A DNA stretch of 64,000 nucleotides, taken from Trichoplax sp. H2. Lineage: Eukaryota > Placozoa > Uniplacotomia > Trichoplacea. Location: NCBI GenBank assembly GCA_003344405.1, contig NOWV01000121.1, positions 166,637-230,636 of the forward strand. The letters run 5' to 3'. Made by a program: the position numbers and the translations under genes. This document shows, piece after piece, positions 24,450 through 35,751 of the stretch (positions are counted from its first letter, which is position 1; each line of letters opens with the position of its first letter). The notes below the pieces were generated by a model. That model saw only the letters and a list, made by a program, of their open reading frames with translations, was not told the origin of the DNA and made no database searches.

Positions 24450-27359
24450 CTATAATTACATAGCCCCCAAAATCAAGAATGAAGTACAGTTAATTTCTCT
24501 GAGTATCCCGACTCCGGTAGAGCGATTTGGATAATTAGATTGTATGTTATTATTATTGAATAATAATAATATATATATATATACTGGTATACATATTATT
24601 TTAGTAGTCTCAGATATATACAGTACATGTATAATACATGGAATAGAATAAAAATTCAATACAGTATCCAGTAAAGTGACGGGGGGAGTTACTTTGCATT
24701 TTTTAAGAGTTCACTAATGACAAGTTTGTCGAGACTTGTGCTTTAAACAGTACAGTAACTTTCTGAATCGTATGAGTCGCCAGGACGTAGGGATGACCAG
24801 TTCGCCTACCGGTATGTGCTGTATATTGTTTATATACTGTATTAACGTAGAGACCTGTATTACGACGTGACTTGTAAAATGGTTAGAGCGACTGATAGTT
24901 TGTATTAGAAACTTGAAAGAAATAGAACTATTCAATACTACGATAAAGAGTAATCAAAATATGAAGAGCCAATTGCTCAAGGTTGGACTGATCTGTCTGC
25001 ATGGAATTGCAGCCAAATTGAAGTCCATTTCTTCACGATTTCAAGACATAATTTAAGTCAACACTACAGCTGAACATCTTTCAACCACTTCAGAGGGCTC
25101 GCCACGCCCCTGTCATCGTGGTCTCTCTATTGTACTGTACAGTACAGTACAGTATGCTACATTACAGAACAGAGAGCAAAAAAAAAATAATATAAAACAT
25201 GGTCATAAGTCAAAACTACGGCAATACAGTAGAGAAAATAAAATTAGTGTACAGTACAGTACAGTAAAATCCCCAAATTCTGCTTACAATACATCTAGTC
25301 TGTCATACTGTACTATAGGTAAAGTACGGACATACCAGTACAATACCCTGTGTGCAATCCATATTTTCTTGCCTTTTAATTTTGTTGTATGACATATATT
25401 ATATACTGTATTATTACAGTAATAATACTACTAATAATAATAATAATAATAAATAAAAAAATCTTCGGCATTTGGACGCCCGGACAAAAGTATAGATTTT
25501 GAAGTTTGAACTTTTACTTTAAAAGATTACTGTAAATGTCAGCTCGCAGAGTCGCAGTAATATTCAATTTTCAGTAACACTATTTACCGACATAGCCAAA
25601 ATACATTAAAAATCAAAACAATGCCGATGTCATGCAAGTGAAAGATCTGATGTTGCAATTTACTTTACTTTATTCTATATACTCAGTGTATGTGTTATGT
25701 ACTGTATGCCGGGAGATCGACGTTACGGACTATACCGTTCTCGTTCTGTAATCGTTCCCTTATTACTAATAATACCATACTGAACTGTCAATTACAGTAA
25801 AAGGTGAACAACATTTTATGTAAAACATAGTATTGTAATTTACTCGTGTATGGTAGTACTGCAACAGTAGTGGAATATGTTTTAGAATGTTATTAAGGCT
25901 TAATCAGACATTTATGAACAGTTTATTACGACAGTATCACTCTACATACAGCAAAGTATATTATACTCTGAAGTAAAAAGTCAGGATCAACAGTAATATC
26001 CTACAATAGTCAAATCATGATTAAAAGTGTTTTTACATTATTGACTGTAAGTACTTGATTTAGAACCGATGTGGAATTCTATGGCTACGATACGGTAAAA
26101 ATACGACCAATGTGAATTCGCAATAAAACCAGACGGATCATATCAATTGACAATCCACATCGTAGAAACTACAGTAATTAGGTAGAAAAGCGAAATTCTA
26201 TAGAAATGTATTTGCGCCATATATCCGAAATGATCCAACCCGACATATATATACTGTATATATATATTACAATGTACTTGTAAAAATTTTCAAGTGGTGG
26301 TATTGCTGTGTTAAGGTTATAGCCGGGCATAAAAATTGGAATGTAAATCGGTAAATCCTTGCAATTGATTTTGCGCTGACTTTACTGCGTGTACCGTTTC
26401 GTATCCAATAGAATAATCTATTGCGCTTACTCGTAGTATAGAGTGCAGTATTTCGTCAGTAAAGTCTCGTTTGTGAGAATTACTAAAAAAATAAAAGCTT
26501 CGGTGCTTCGCATCAACTTTTTTTACAGTTCATAGTAACCTTTCATGGTTCAAGTCCATTTTTAAAAAGGCGTTTGCGAATTGAGCAAATTTTGAATAAA
26601 ATAATATAGAGTAAACTATATCGCTTTTATAGGGATTTTTACACTACTGTACGTTCAGTAAATATATAGTGTAGTGATGTACAGTAAAATATTTAATCTC
26701 AAACAGTAAAGTAAAGTGTTACAACTGAGTTTATGACTAATCAACTCGGGGTTATGAAAAAATATAGTATCAACATCACGCTATTATCTACTCGGCAAAA
26801 AAGAAAAGAATTTCAATACATTGCAGTATAGTGTACAGTACTATAGTTTTTCTCAAGAAAACCGCGATAGAAAACTATATAATAAAAAAAAAATAATAAT
26901 TTAGCCTTGAAAAAATGGCCCGTCATTACAACAGAAAATTGTCGCCAATAGTCACAGAGATTTAATATACTGTAATTATAATCTTATCCTTTCTAACATA
27001 GTTCAACCTACCGGTATTGGGTACCAACGATGAAGAAATAAGTTTTAGGGACAAAATAACGATCAAAACTGTCCAGTAGTTACCCATCGAAGTCAAGCGT
27101 ATGTTTACGGCTGTAAGAAAATTGAACTTAGTTAATCCATTTTTTGATAAATACGGCACTTCTATTTATAAACCATTGACGGGGAAGATGGGAAATCTTT
27201 GATGATTTTTTTCCTTTAATTAATGTAATGTTCCTCCTTATTCGATCTTATTTTAAACCTTTTTTTCCAATAATAACTAGGAAACCACTGTTGTAAAAAT
27301 CTGAGGGTTGTAAAGACAAGACACGGTAAAAAAATATTTTTTCGCTGCAAATAAGAAAG
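24450..27359. other. Intergenic / 5' flank of the 4-Ig receptor, no gene seen
   Basis: This should contain the signal-peptide exon and promoter of the receptor to the left, but neither could be identified. It holds a TA-rich run near 24570-24585, short TACWG tracts at about 25130-25155 and 25250-25268, and a TAA/AAT-rich run at 25420-25460. Open frames here show no family resemblance. Confidence 0.5.
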
Positions 27360-28025
27360 AAAGCGTACACACTGCACTGTACACTACAGTGGATAGTACA
27401 CTAGGCCAGTTCTCTGTCAGGGGCTTGAACTTGAAGAGTTACAAAAGTCTCTTTGCACTGCACTGTACTGTATAGTACAGTTCAATAAATTACACTATGA
27501 GATATGAGATAGGATATCATCTAGTGGTCCACTAGGCTGGTCTAGTTGTGACTGTGTACTATACTGTACAGTACTGTACGAAAGGTACAGTGCATTACTG
27601 TACTTTGACTGTACCGTACTGTACTGTACAGTGTACACACTAGACCACAGAACAGTACAGCACAGTACATACTGTACTGTACAGTACAGTACATTACAGT
27701 ACTTCCTTCAAATTTGAACTTGTACTGTACTGTACTGTACTATACTGTACTGTACATTCAAGTGTACAGTGCAGTACATGCCAACTACTGTACACTCGTA
27801 CAGTACATTGTACTGTAAACTATACCGTACAGTACTCGGCTATCATACTGTACAGCACTGTACGCTTTTACACCGTGACTCATATAGAGGAAGGCGTTAT
27901 GCGCCGCTATCCAGAGGTACAGCAGTTCCTTTACCAGTCAGGGTGGAATCACGAAATCGGGTGCGAAAAACATCTACTGTACTGTACAGTACAGTACTGT
28001 ACTGTACTGTACTGTACCGTACTTT
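27360..28025. repeat. Large TACWG pentamer repeat cluster
   Basis: The densest block in the window: mixed TACTG/TACAG runs at 27550-27685, 27721-27790 and 27974-28024, with short unique spacers. One spacer (27870-27965) is an unrelated, less AT-rich stretch. The overlapping open frames are repeat translations. Confidence 0.85.
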
Positions 28026-29277
28026 GCAAATGTGCAAGTACGACACCATCAGGCTATACTTTATTATATAATTATGTTAATTATGTTGACTTCATCTACT
28101 GTATTACAGAATTATTATGAACATGTACGGAATTTTTTGACTGAGATAGAGTGACATAAGTCCCTGATATTAATCATGACAAATAGACGAAGTGGGGAGC
28201 GGACATGAGGACATCAATCTATAATGGTAAGATGGTAAGATTCAGATTTGCGATTGTTTAATTATAATTATTATTGATGTACCCCCTGACCAGCGGTACA
28301 AGAACAAGAGGCTGAACCATGTTGTAGAAGGTCAACCACAAACCATTAGCAAATCAAAACTGTGTTATGACATGTAGTTCATTTTTAGGCTGTCAATCAA
28401 ACTTTTCATTCAGGCTTGTTATTTTTGACACGGTATTTACGTCTACAAATAAACAATCAATCATCACTTTGTTCGTTTCTTAATACAGTACAGTACTGTA
28501 TATACGATATATTGTATTTTGCTTTGTTTTACTCCTTGTTACTTTAGCTTATTGTTATCCGCAATTGTTATCACTTTATCTTTTTATGCGCGGTATTGTA
28601 CACATAACATTTTTGTGTACTGTATTGTACCGTACAGTACTGTACAGTACGCCAAAGAAAATGTTCATTTTACTGTACACTGTACACTGTAAAGTGCAGT
28701 CGTGTGTAAAAACCTTTCACTATGCAGTAAATTACAGCTTCTCTATAGGTCCATGGTACTGTGTACCGTACCGTACTGCACTGTGTGTTGTAAAACAAAG
28801 AGGTACTGTAAAAAAGCTACAGTACTGTATGCGTGTCGTGCCTTACACAGTACAGTACAGTACAGTAAAAACAACGATTCGTTGTCTTCACATTACAATA
28901 CTATACAGTACAGTAAACAGTCGATCAAACTACTGTGCCCTACAGTGTACAGTATGTGTTGGGTCATCTGAATCAACACACGGGAAGGAAAAGCATTAAT
29001 ACAGTAGGTTAAAATCCACGCTACAAAAAAAAAAAATGAAAAATAATAAAATAATAAAATAATAAAATAAATAAGGCCTCTGTGTTGGCACTGCACTTTA
29101 TGCATACCACGCATACTGTCTAGGTAATTTGACAGTGGTCTACTCGGTTCTGAGTTAGATATAGGATTATAGATAGCATATACGCGTATGTTACATACAA
29201 TTTTAAAATTGGTACAAACAATTCTTGTTTTTCCTTCTTCATCATGCACACTTATTGCACAGTAGGAATTTGGGGGG

Positions 29278-29297
29278 NNNNNNNNNNNNNNNNNNNN
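29278..29297. other. Assembly gap (20 N)
   Basis: Twenty unknown bases between copies 1 and 2 of the tandem array. The round number suggests a placeholder of unknown true length. Confidence 0.99.
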
Positions 29298-30179
29298 AAC
29301 AAGAGGCTGAACCATGTTGTAGAAGGTCAACCACAAACCATTAGCAAATCAAAACTGTGTTATGACATGTAGTTCATTTTTAGGCTGTCAATCAAACTTT
29401 TCATTCAGGCTTGTTATTTTTGACACGGTATTTACGTCTACAAATAAACAATCAATCATCACTTTGTTCGTTTCTTAATACAATACAGTACGGTATATTG
29501 TATTTTGCTTTGTTTTACTCCTTGTTACTTTAGCTTATTGTTATCCGTAATTGTTATCACTTTATCTTTTTATGCGCGGTATTGTACACATAACATTTTT
29601 GTGTACTGTATTGTACCGTACAGTACAGTACTGTACGCCAAAGAAAATGTTCATTTTACTGTACAGTACACTGTACACTGTAAAGTGCAGTCGTGTGTAA
29701 AAACCTTTCACCATGCAGTAAATTATAGCTTCTCCACTGTACAGTGTACAGTACTGTACACAGTAGGTCCATGGTACTTTGTACCGTACCGTACTGCACT
29801 GTGTGTTGTAAAACAAAGAGGTACTGTACTGTACCCTACAGTGTACAGTACAGTACTGTATGTGTTGAGTCATCTGAATCTACACACGGGAAGGAAAAGC
29901 ACTAATAGGTTAAAAGCCACGCTACAAAAAAAAAAAAATGAAAAATAATAAAATAATAAAATAATAAAATAAATAAGGCCTCTGTGTTGGCACTGCACTT
30001 TATGCATACCACGCATACTGTCTAGGCAATTTGACAGTGGTCTACTCGGTTCTGACTTAGATATAGGATTATAGATAACATATACGCGTATGTTACATAC
30101 AATTTTAAAATTGGTACAAACAATTCTTGTTTTTCCTTCTTCATCATGCACACTTATTGCACAGTAGGAATTTGGGGGG

Positions 30180-30199
30180 NNNNNNNNNNNNNNNNNNNN
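30180..30199. other. Assembly gap (20 N)
   Basis: Twenty unknown bases between copies 2 and 3 of the tandem array. The 5' half of copy 3 is missing here. Confidence 0.99.
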
Positions 30200-31804
30200 T
30201 GCACTGTGTGTTGTAAAACAAAGAGGTACTGTAAAAAAGCTACAGTACTGTATGCGTGTCGTGCCTTACACAGTACAGTACAGTACAGTAAAAACAACGA
30301 TTCGTTGTCTTCACATTACAATACTATACAGTACAGTAAACAGTCGATCAAACTACTGTGCCCTACAGTGTACAGTATGTGTTGGGTCATCTGAATCAAC
30401 ACACGGGAAGGAAAAGCATTAATACAGTAGGTTAAAATCCACGCTACAAAAAAAAAAAATGAAAAATAATAAAATAATAAAATAATAAAATAAATAAGGC
30501 CTCTGTGTTGGCACTGCACTTTATGCATACCACGCATACTGTCTAGGTAATTTGACAGTGGTCTACTCGGTTCTGACTTAGATATAGGATTATAGATAAC
30601 ATATACGCGTATGTTACATACAATTTTAAAATTGGTACAAACAATTCTTGTTTTTCCTTCTTCATCATGCACACTTATTGCACAGTAGGAATTTGGGGGG
30701 GGGGATTTCTATCCCAATGATCTTGGCATAACTTCACTTTTATTCGTAAAACAAAGTAACTTTGTGTTTTTGTTTCTTTCGCTTTGAGCAGTAGTATTAT
30801 TTTCCGCAGGCTTTGTTTACTTAGCATCTCCGTTGATAAATAATGAATAGTGACCCTTTTTTGACCTAAATTAGAATTGTTATTATTTTTGAAGTCTACT
30901 GTGCGATCACACAATATCTTTCAATTCCAAATCGCTGCTAAAGTACTGTACTGTATACATTGTAAAGTAAAAAAAAACTACAAGTACATTACGTGAACAC
31001 GCGAAGTATCACGAGCGAGGGTTTGACTAGTTACAATAATTTTACCGAACGCACGTTAACCATTAACGCTATTCATGTACAGTACTGGACTGTACTACAA
31101 TGTTTTAGCATTTCCTTTAAGATTACAATGCGAAACACTATGTACACTACTGCACTTTTAATGTACTATCCTAACCAGTGGTATGGTAGTTATTGCGAAG
31201 TTTCTGAAGTGCCAAATGGACGCGCTTGCTGTTTATTCATACATGACCTACAGTATGTACTGTATGTGTCACGGGTATATATATATACATCGTTCAATTT
31301 AGCTATACAGTACAGCATGTTGCGACATGATGGCTCACATGGATAAGTATGTATGATTTAATTTAATTTAATATACAGTATACAGTATGAACATACGTAT
31401 ACATTTACATATGACTACAGTGCTATTAGTGTGCGATACATCGTAATAAAAATGATACCGGAACACCGGTAAAGTATAGCAAATGTGTGGGGTTACGCGT
31501 AGTTAAATCAATAATATAAGTAAAGCTAACACAAATGAAGATTTTCTTGGCTATAATATGCGTAGAATCTCAACATATAATGTTACATTGACCACTTATG
31601 CTTTGTGTGTGTTAATGTATCGCTAGTTAGAGAGCGTCAGATAGCAAGCACCCAAGTGGGCATAACCATAATGACAACGGTCTTGTAATAAGTTCTCGAG
31701 CAAATGAAGAGACGACGCATTAGCAAAGAATAGAACTTTATTAAGACTTATAAATGCGAACTAATAAAGTATGACAGCAACGCTCATATATATAGTCTAT
31801 CATG

Positions 31805-31867
31805 GAATATTCTAGAACTTATTGGTAGTTATTATAATACACATAGACTGAGTATTCTAGAAGGTTC
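31805..31867. promoter_or_regulatory. Two heat-shock-element-like motifs
   Basis: 31805-31817 reads GAATATTCTAGAA, a perfect three-unit GAAnnTTCnnGAA. 31850-31867 has TTCTAGAAGGTTC with a near-match fourth unit. An inverted CCAAT (ATTGG) lies between them. No heat-shock gene was found next to them, so function is uncertain. Confidence 0.35.
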
Positions 31868-32094
31868 TATATGCATATGAGGTTCAAATACGTGCGCATC
31901 TAAGACTGACCCTTACCAAGTCACTCTACTAATACTACAGTATGACAGGTCTATTCACTTTTCTTTTTTTACTGTACAATATACAGAGTGTACAGTATAT
32001 ACATCTGTTCAGTTATAGCAATCACAATAGCAGAGCAATCGCAATCACGTAACATTTTATCCACTACTCTAAGTAAGCTGAAAGATGACTCACT

Positions 32095-32119
32095 CGGGAC
32101 TTTTCTGAGAAAAGTCCCG
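32095..32119. repeat. 25-bp near-perfect palindrome
   Basis: CGGGACTTTTCT, one base, then AGAAAAGTCCCG: 12-bp arms that are exact reverse complements. Each arm contains GGGACTTTTC, which resembles an NF-kappaB half-type site. Confidence 0.7.
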
Positions 32120-35100
32120 GTTCATATTAATTAATAAATAAATTATAAATAGTTAGTAGACTATTCCTATGTTTTATTTAATAAATGCTCCTAGGTTATG
32201 ATAATAATATAGCAGAAGGTTTGTTTAGCATTTGAAAAGATTAACTATATAATTTGTAAACATGTGTTTTATTCAGGAACTCAAACACTTTAGTATACCA
32301 AATGACTAAAGCATGATTACAGTCGAAAAATATTAGCTAAAATATTAATGAAATATTAATATTTGTTAATAGAAAATAATTAATTTTTAATATAACAAAT
32401 GAAAATAAAGAAAGTACAAAGTATTAATATAATATTAACACGGAACTAATAAATATTGGTGTTATTTTAACATTTTGAATATACGACGCATACACATATA
32501 ACTTTTTATCATTTTCCGATTTAAAAGCCTAGAATCTAAGCAAGTCACGATTTTAGATCGCAGTACGAATCGATGAAGGCCAAGTATTTGTCGTAAATGA
32601 TTCATTTTTTAAATCTCATGATGTTATCCAACTACGCTGCTATACCACAAACAAAAATGCTATATTGAACATCCATCCTTATATCGATACTAGCCAATTC
32701 TGCCACATCCGACTGTGCATTATTATTCGTTACTATACTGTACTCCAACTGATACAGCAAGCTACTGTAATATACTTAAAGTCTATCATATTATATAACT
32801 GCTATTTATCATTATCCAGAGCTGAACAATTGCATTATATCTTATTTGAATCTATTTTAATATTTCCGTTTTACTAGACTTAAATTATACTGTACAATAT
32901 ACTGTAAGTTCAATATCTAGATCGCTGCTCCTTATAAACTGTATACTGTACGCTCGTATACTATACAGTATGTGCATTAACTAGTTGATGCGCCAGCTAG
33001 CATTTCTGAAATGTATCGAGACCACTCCAAAAAAGGAAATGCCCGTATAATACAGTATATCATTTCACGTATCACAATATATCAAGGGCTATCAGCGCTC
33101 TTGACTGATATAAGAAAATTTTTCTACAAATTCCATACTGTAGTGAAAATATTATATATGACTGAATATTGATAAATATGAGCGTAAATAGCAATTTTTT
33201 GAGTCTTAGCTTAAATACAGTTAACCAGTTCTGTTTTATAGTCCCAGCTTGAGGCCTCATGGCTAACTAAAGCACTTATAAGCGGTACAAATCACACTAC
33301 CAATTACCAGAAAGTGAGCATACTGCACGAATAATTTTATCAGTATCTAAAGTAGATACGGATCATCTCATGCAACATATGTAAGCTTCATGTCCGATTC
33401 ATTGGTAAATGATGCGATACAATGATGAATAAAAAGAAATTAATAGTGGTGTTCCCTATAATTTATTGGTGCTACTAGTTATTCGATAAATCAGTTAATA
33501 TGGTGTCTTTTCGAAATGAGCTAATAGATCATTTATGATAGATCCTAATCAGCCATTTCATGCAATAATATGGTACTATGGATGATACTGTAAATTAGAA
33601 AATAACTACTAAGGAAGTATTCGTTATGTTGTAGTGTACGCGTATAGAGAAGTTGAAATCCGTATATAAAACAGTTTCTTCAGGTCGACAGTATCTCGAC
33701 TAGACACTACAATCTAGAGCTACTGCTATTGTTTGTTACCAATGGAAATCCTCAACATTTACTGTTATGGTTTTTTTATACATATTCACTACACTGTTGT
33801 AGTTAGTAGCGTAATATTATAAGCGCGACTGGTTTGCCATATAGTAACGTTGCGTGAATATTTAAGAGTATAATAGTGATAAGTCTGTACAGTGCTGTAC
33901 GCATTAGTGTATTACTGATAACGTCGATACGTGATGAAATGTACGTACTGGGAATACGAGAGAAAATATGCGGTATTTAAGATGTTGAGTTGAAAAATAA
34001 AGAGGGAGATTTACACGTGCATTCGAACGAAGTCTTTACTTGTTAACATTTACAATATACGAATAGTATTTATTTCACATACTATAGGAATAATAGAATT
34101 GATCGTACTTTTAGTGATTGAGTAATCGAGTTACGAGCAGGGACTACTCCAAAGAAGAGAGGAACTGGACCGGTCGAAAGCAAAAATTTATGAAGGCCGA
34201 CGTTTTTTGAAGTCATTTTACAGTACGCTATGACCGTAACGGTACACCGTGCTGTGTAAAACCAACTTGTCAGCTAATTTGGAGTGCGATCGTGTACAGT
34301 ACTGTATAGCGTACGATTACCGATGGTCAGTTGACTTAAAATAACCAGCAAAAAGTCGACCTCCACGTCGCTACTATAGCCAACGATGGTGTCCTATTCC
34401 CCTTTCTCTTCTTTCGAGTAGCACCTGTTACGAGTATATAAGTGTTTATTGAAGTACGGCAATCAATACGAAATACGATATCAGCAGCAAAAGCTCATCA
34501 TCACATAGAATGATAGCCTTAGTAAATTTATATTATCTTTTCACCTTCAAAAATCAGTCTTTATTACCGAAACATTAACATAGATTAAAATTGAAGTAAT
34601 TGTAAAAATGAGGTTTGTAACAACGTGGTTCCGTTATACTACTAAAATCATATATATATATATATATCATAGTTTGATGAAAACAAGTAATTGCGTATAA
34701 ATATAAACAAACATAATTTGATGTATAAAAATTTAACATAGCGTTGACCATACAGAGAATATACAGTAAATGAGATAATAATATATTATAATAATTAGTT
34801 AAGTGTTACTTTTCCACGGTATTTAAGGCACTGACTCCGTAATTAAAACAGTGTGTATACTGCTATCTGTGGACTTTATACTGGAATATCACTCATAATT
34901 TAAATACGGTAACAAGTACTAAAGCTACGAAAAGCTAAAGAGCATGTATACTGTATAGTTTCTTTTTAAGTTAAATAAATTAATATTTTAGTATGGTATA
35001 GTGCACATTTAAAAAATATACTGTGTACACGAAGTGTCTTATACTCTTCCATTACAGTTTATATAACAATTATGGTCGTAATTATCCAATGCGGTGAATC

Positions 35101-35751
35101 AAAATAATTAAAACGATTGCTGCCAGAATAGATGTACTAAAATCCCTATACCATAACTTTTGTAGCATTTTCATAAGAGATCAACATAGGCTGCGGTTAG
35201 AGCTTAAGATTATTGTTAATTAATTATCAATGGATACTTTGCTAGCTATGGTATAAGGTCGAGTGTGCGTGCGAACTATAACATGAGACAAAGGATACAA
35301 CCGTTGAAACTATGATACAAATCTACGTTTGAAATCAGTTTAAAATATTTTTAACGAGAGCATCTTCGTGGTAATGTGGAAAAAACTGTATATAAACCAG
35401 ATCAATTTATAAAAAATTTAAAAATACATCGAGGATCAATCTCCCATGTTTTGGGCTGATTTTCTAAAATCACAGAGACTATATTTCAAAATACAGAACA
35501 TAATGATCTATACAGCATCGCTGTGAAGGTGCATACTACTCTCGGGTGCTGCTCTATAAATGCTATGCCCTGATATATAGCAAAGTTTCTTTAATTACAC
35601 TATATAATAAAATGAGATTATGAAGAACCGCTTAAAAGAGGCATGAGACAATGGACTGAACACAAAAGATTTTTTAGTAAAGATGAAGTTTCCAAATAAA
35701 TTTTACAATTAAGTTTGTACTGACAAGGAAGGCACAATCACCATCCAGAAG

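Larger units (their letters stand above)
28303..30706. repeat. Tandem array, about 995-bp unit, three copies interrupted by gaps
   Basis: Copy 1 runs 28303-29277, copy 2 runs 29298-30179, and copy 3 (its 3' half only) runs 30200-30706. All begin or end on the same landmarks (start AACAAGAGGCTGAACC; end CAGTAGGAATTTGGGGGG). Copies 1 and 3 are nearly identical. Copy 2 lacks about 130 bp in the middle and has extra TACWG units. Each carries an A-run followed by AATAA repeats. No coding capacity is credible. It is either a real local array or a poorly assembled pair of haplotypes. Confidence 0.85.
30707..35751. other. Intergenic, no gene seen
   Basis: AT-rich DNA downstream of the large Ig/CCP/FN3 receptor. 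It holds scattered TACWG units, a TA run near 34650-34668, two heat-shock-like motifs and a 25-bp palindrome (listed separately). No exon could be supported on either strand. Confidence 0.5.

Noticed and set aside
26540-26575. GGTTCAAGTCC, a tRNA T-loop-like string
   Set aside because: No acceptor stem, D-arm or anticodon arm can be formed around it.
28565-29948. Open frames of 90-147 codons with Tyr-Cys-Thr-Val strings (also at 5261-5539, 27769-28120, 48625-49508, 63213-63854)
   Set aside because: They are translations of the TACWG repeat, which has no stop in several frames. They lack family resemblance and splice context.
31600-32000. Possible solo LTR
   Set aside because: TATA-like, AATAAA-like and CCAAT motifs cluster here, but no TG...CA ends, target duplication or second copy could be seen, so it is not called as a mobile element.
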